DNA from: Microtetraspora glauca
GTDB lineage: Bacteria; Actinomycetota; Actinomycetes; Streptomycetales; Streptomycetaceae
Length of the DNA stretch: 64,000 bases
NCBI GenBank assembly: GCA_000721275.1
Contig: JOFO01000023.1
Location: forward strand, 1 to 64,000
Reading direction: 5' to 3'
This document shows positions 61,466-64,000 of the stretch, piece after piece (within the stretch, counting starts at the first letter, position 1; each line of letters begins with the position of its first letter). The notes under the pieces are model-generated. The model worked only from the letters and a program-made list of their open reading frames with translations, was not told the origin of the DNA and did not search any database. The position numbers were made by a program, and so were the translations under genes.

Positions 61466-62335
61466 TCAGCCCTCCAGGACCGCCCGCAGCGTCTTCGCGA
61501 ACTCCTCCGGCGCGCCCTGCTGCCCGAACTCCCCGCCCAGGAAGCCCGCGTGGTGGCTGGGGAAGACGGCGAGCGGGGTGCCGAGGCGGTCGGCGAGCGC
61601 GGCGGCGGCGCGGGCCGCGAGCTGCCCCCGGGACTCCTCGCCCGCGGCGGGCACGATCCGGGTGCCGGCCGCCCTCAGCGCCTCCACGTCGGGGGCGTAC
61701 GAGGTGCACAGGCGCAGGTTCCGGCCGAGCAGCGGGTCGTCGCGGCGCCCGTCGTCCTCGGCCGGCAGGCCGAAGGTCTCCGGCGGCGGCACCGGAAGCC
61801 CGGCCCAGTCCGCCGGGACCGGCCCCTCGTGGCTGGTGAGCGCGATGAACTTCGCCATGCCGGCGCCCCAGCCGTCCCGCTGGTAGACGGCGTGCACGTC
61901 CGCGCAGGCGGCCAGCGCCTCGGCGCCGTCCGGGACGATCCCGGCGGCGGGCGGCTCGTGGGCGACGAGGGTGTGCACCAGACCGGGGCGGCGGGCGACC
62001 AGGGCGAGGGCGTTGACGGCGCCGCCGCTGCTGGCGAAGACGTCCGCCGGGCCGGCGGCCAGGTCCTCGATCACCCGGGCCAGGTCGTCGGCGTGCTCCT
62101 CCGGCCGGATCTCGACCGGCCCGCCGTCGGCGGTCTCGCTGCGGCCGGTGCCCCGGGGGTCGTACGTGACGACGGTCCGGTCCCGGAAGTGCGAGGCCAG
62201 CGTGGTGAATCCGGTCGCGTCCATCGGGGAGCCGACGAGCAGCAGCGGACGGGGGTCCGTGCCGGTGCCGGGGCGGACGTCGTAGCGCAGGGTCGCGCCG
62301 TCGGTCTCCAGGGTGCGGGTGGTGGGCTCGGCCAT
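61466..62335 (-). CDS. Alpha/beta hydrolase
   Basis: The protein has 289 residues (MAEPTTRTLETDGATLRYDVRPGTG). Alpha/beta fold: LLLVGSPMDATGFTTLASHF, VVTYDPRGTGRSE, DVFASSGGAVNALALVAR with the nucleophile Ser in the SSGGA elbow, and the His in FPSHHAGFLGG near the C-terminus. It hydrolyses an unknown ester or amide or an epoxide-like bond. The adjacent MarR remnant was probably its regulator. Confidence 0.88.
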   Translation of the reverse strand: MAEPTTRTLETDGATLRYDVRPGTGTDPRPLLLVGSPMDATGFTTLASHFRDRTVVTYDPRGTGRSETADGGPVEIRPEEHADDLARVIEDLAAGPADVFASSGGAVNALALVARRPGLVHTLVAHEPPAAGIVPDGAEALAACADVHAVYQRDGWGAGMAKFIALTSHEGPVPADWAGLPVPPPETFGLPAEDDGRRDDPLLGRNLRLCTSYAPDVEALRAAGTRIVPAAGEESRGQLAARAAAALADRLGTPLAVFPSHHAGFLGGEFGQQGAPEEFAKTLRAVLEG

Positions 62336-62414
62336 CGTTCTCTCCTCCGTGCGGTGCGCTCGCAGGGGTAGACGGCGGCCGGGCCGGAAACTCATCGCCC
62401 GGCCCGGGTGCTCC

Positions 62415-62693
62415 CTACTCCTCGCCGCACTCGTGGGCGGACGGGTCGACCACCACGCGGTCGAGCAGACCCCGCAGCAGGGTGCGCTCCGCCTCCGTGA
62501 GGTCGGCGAAGAGCTCGCGCTCGGCCTCGCTGACGGCCTGGTCGATGCGCTCCAGGACGGCCGCGCCGGCCGGGGTGATCTCGACGATGTGCCGGCGCCG
62601 CTCCGCCGGGCCGCGGCTCCGCCCACCGACCCCCGTCCGGTCGGCGAAGCCCGCGGCCAGGGGACCCCTAGGCGCCCGCGTCCTCCGCGGCAC
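62415..62693 (-). pseudogene. MarR-family regulator remnant
   Basis: Only the C-terminal end of a MarR protein is recognised (RSRGPAERRRHIVEITPAGAAVLERIDQAVSEAERELFADLTEAERTLLRGLLDRVV). The N-terminal helices and recognition helix are missing: the frame before it is a Pro/Arg-rich sequence without homology, and the end of cobN begins there. Complete MarR proteins have about 145 residues. A deletion at the cobN boundary is the simplest reason. Confidence 0.7.
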
Positions 62694-64000
62694 CCTGGTC
62701 TTCGAGGTCGCCCTCCGTCTCCAGGAACACCTGGCGCAGCGCGGCCAGCGTCTCCGGGTCCGGCTTCTCCCACATGCCGCGCGACTCCGCCTCCAGCAGG
62801 CGCTCCGCGATGCCGTGCAGAGCCCAGGGGTTGGCCTCCTTGAGGAACGCCTGGTTCGTCTCGTCGAGGACGTACTCCTGCGTCAGCTTGTCGTACATCC
62901 AGTCGGCGACGACACCCGTCGTGGCGTCGTAGCCGAAGAGGTAGTCGACCGTCGCGGCCAGCTCGAACGCGCCCTTGTAGCCGTGGCGGCGCATCGCCTC
63001 GATCCAGCGCGGGTTCACCACCCGGGCCCGGAACACCCGGGACGTCTCCTCCACCAGCGTCCGGGTGCGGACCGTCTCCGGGCGGGTCGAGTCGCCGATG
63101 TACGCCTCGGGGGCGGTGCCCCGCAGCGCGCGGACGGTCGCCACCATGCCGCCGTGGTACTGGAAGTAGTCGTCCGAGTCCGCGATGTCGTGCTCACGGG
63201 TGTCCGTGTTCTTCGCCGCGACCGCGATCCGCTTGTACGCGGTCTCCATCTCGGCGCGCGCCGGCCGGCCCTCGAGCCCGCGCCCGTACGCGTACCCGCC
63301 CCACACCGTGTACACCTCGGCCAGGTCGGCGTCGGTGCGCCAGTCCCGCGAGTCGATCAGCTGGAGGATGCCCGCGCCGTAGGTGCCCGGGCGGGAGCCG
63401 AAGATGCGGGTGGTGGCGCGGCGCTCGTCGCCGTGCTCGGCGAGGTCGGCCTGGGCGTGCGCCCGCACGTAGTTGTCCGCCGCGGGCTCGTCGAGCCCCG
63501 CGACCAGCCGGACGGCGTCGTCGAGGAGGCCGATGACGTGCGGGAACGCGTCCCGGAAGAAGCCCGAGATGCGCAGCGTCACGTCGACGCGCGGGCGGCC
63601 CAGCTCGGCGAGCGGGATCGGCTCCAGGCCCTTCACCCGGCGCGACGCCTCGTCCCACAGCGGCCGGACGCCCAGCAGCGCCAGCGCCTCGGCGACGTCG
63701 TCGCCGGCGGTCCGCATCGCGCTCGTCCCCCACAGGGAGAGGCCGACGGAGGTCGGCCACGCACCGTTGTCGGTGCGGTAGCGCTCCAGCAGCGAGTCGG
63801 CGAGCGCCTGCCCGGTCTCCCAGGCGAGCCGCGACGGCACGGCCTTCGGGTCGACCGAGTAGAAGTTCCGGCCCGTCGGCAGCACGTTGACCAGGCCCCG
63901 CAGCGGCGAGCCGGACGGGCCGGCCGGCACGAAGCCGCCGTTCAGGGCGTGCACCGCGTGCGTCAGCTCGTCGGTGGTGGCCGCCAGCCGCGGCACGACC
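62668..64000 (-). CDS. cobN: Cobaltochelatase subunit CobN (5' part outside window)
   Basis: Only the C-terminal ~444 residues are in the window, with the frame open to the right edge. VLPTGRNFYSVDPKAVPSRLAWETGQALADSLLERY, GLSLWGTSAMRTAGDDVAEALALLGVRPLWD, SGFFRDAFPHVIGLLDDAVRLVAGLDEPA, GSRPGTYGAGILQLIDSRDWRTDADLAEVYTVWGGYAYG and TVDYLFGYDATTGVVADWMYDKLTQEYVLDE are CobN/ChlH signatures. CobN, with CobS and CobT-like partners, puts cobalt into hydrogenobyrinate a,c-diamide for cobalamin. The stop TAG is beside the MarR remnant. Confidence 0.95.
   Translation of the reverse strand, partial: VVPRLAATTDELTHAVHALNGGFVPAGPSGSPLRGLVNVLPTGRNFYSVDPKAVPSRLAWETGQALADSLLERYRTDNGAWPTSVGLSLWGTSAMRTAGDDVAEALALLGVRPLWDEASRRVKGLEPIPLAELGRPRVDVTLRISGFFRDAFPHVIGLLDDAVRLVAGLDEPAADNYVRAHAQADLAEHGDERRATTRIFGSRPGTYGAGILQLIDSRDWRTDADLAEVYTVWGGYAYGRGLEGRPARAEMETAYKRIAVAAKNTDTREHDIADSDDYFQYHGGMVATVRALRGTAPEAYIGDSTRPETVRTRTLVEETSRVFRARVVNPRWIEAMRRHGYKGAFELAATVDYLFGYDATTGVVADWMYDKLTQEYVLDETNQAFLKEANPWALHGIAERLLEAESRGMWEKPDPETLAALRQVFLETEGDLEDQGAAEDAGA

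Overview
The window is about 64 kb of chromosome from a Streptomyces, or a very close relative. Pointers are the extreme G+C content, strong G/C bias at third codon positions, frequent GTG starts with GTGA/ATGA gene overlaps, a tRNA gene without encoded CCA, and the actinomycete heat-shock cluster hspR-dnaJ-grpE-dnaK with HAIR operators near clpB. No rRNA, CRISPR array or transposase was seen.

Layout. 1-18.1 kb is mostly core: a class I aminotransferase, a YbjN-like protein, clpB, an F420/PPOX-type protein, the dnaK operon, a sugar transferase, an EtfD-like Fe-S membrane oxidoreductase, a Yip1 protein, a phosphoribosyltransferase and dcd. Between clpB and hspR sits an accessory cassette: a secreted peptide with DPGWH repeats, a ligand-less Rieske-like protein, and a divergent LuxR-type regulator. 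18.3-21.7 kb is a small island between a tRNA-Gly gene and a near-perfect duplicate of the tRNA 3' end plus terminator. It carries two DUF5994-like paralogues and a SpoIIE phosphatase but no integrase. 21.7-27.5 kb holds regulators, a cold-shock gene and small proteins. 27.7-34.9 kb is an operon for a hydroxyacyl-CoA dehydrogenase, an alpha-oxoamine synthase, an exporter and a methylcrotonyl-CoA-carboxylase-like pair, preceded by two identical palindromic sites 33 bp apart. 34.9-38.4 kb is a mixed group that includes a MerR regulator fused to a sliding-clamp-like domain.

38.4-52.6 kb is a 14-gene minus-strand operon for secondary metabolism built on an amino-group carrier protein (LysW). It encodes LysW, a LysX ligase, a LysY reductase, a single-chain LysZ-LysK kinase-hydrolase, a split transketolase, a DegT aminotransferase with a lysine-less DegT-like partner, two further ATP-grasp enzymes, an amidohydrolase, an SDR reductase, an ABM protein and an MFS exporter. 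This matches the chemistry known for diamino-dihydroxyheptanoate on the carrier in vazabitide-type pathways, but no sulfotransferase for the aziridine or azabicycle step is present.

Directly upstream of lysW, on the same strand, is a second secreted peptide ending in DDHGWG, with a divergent regulator that is a paralogue of the first one. The two regulator/peptide cassettes, 47 kb apart and each with a 20-bp inverted repeat between the divergent genes, are the best candidate for an undescribed signalling system. One of them is placed to control the carrier-protein cluster.

54-64 kb returns to scattered housekeeping and accessory genes (epimerase, VOC protein, GntR/DUF1648 pair, subtilase lipoprotein, alpha/beta hydrolase). 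A truncated AraC gene and a truncated MarR gene lie here, and the end of cobN runs off the right edge.
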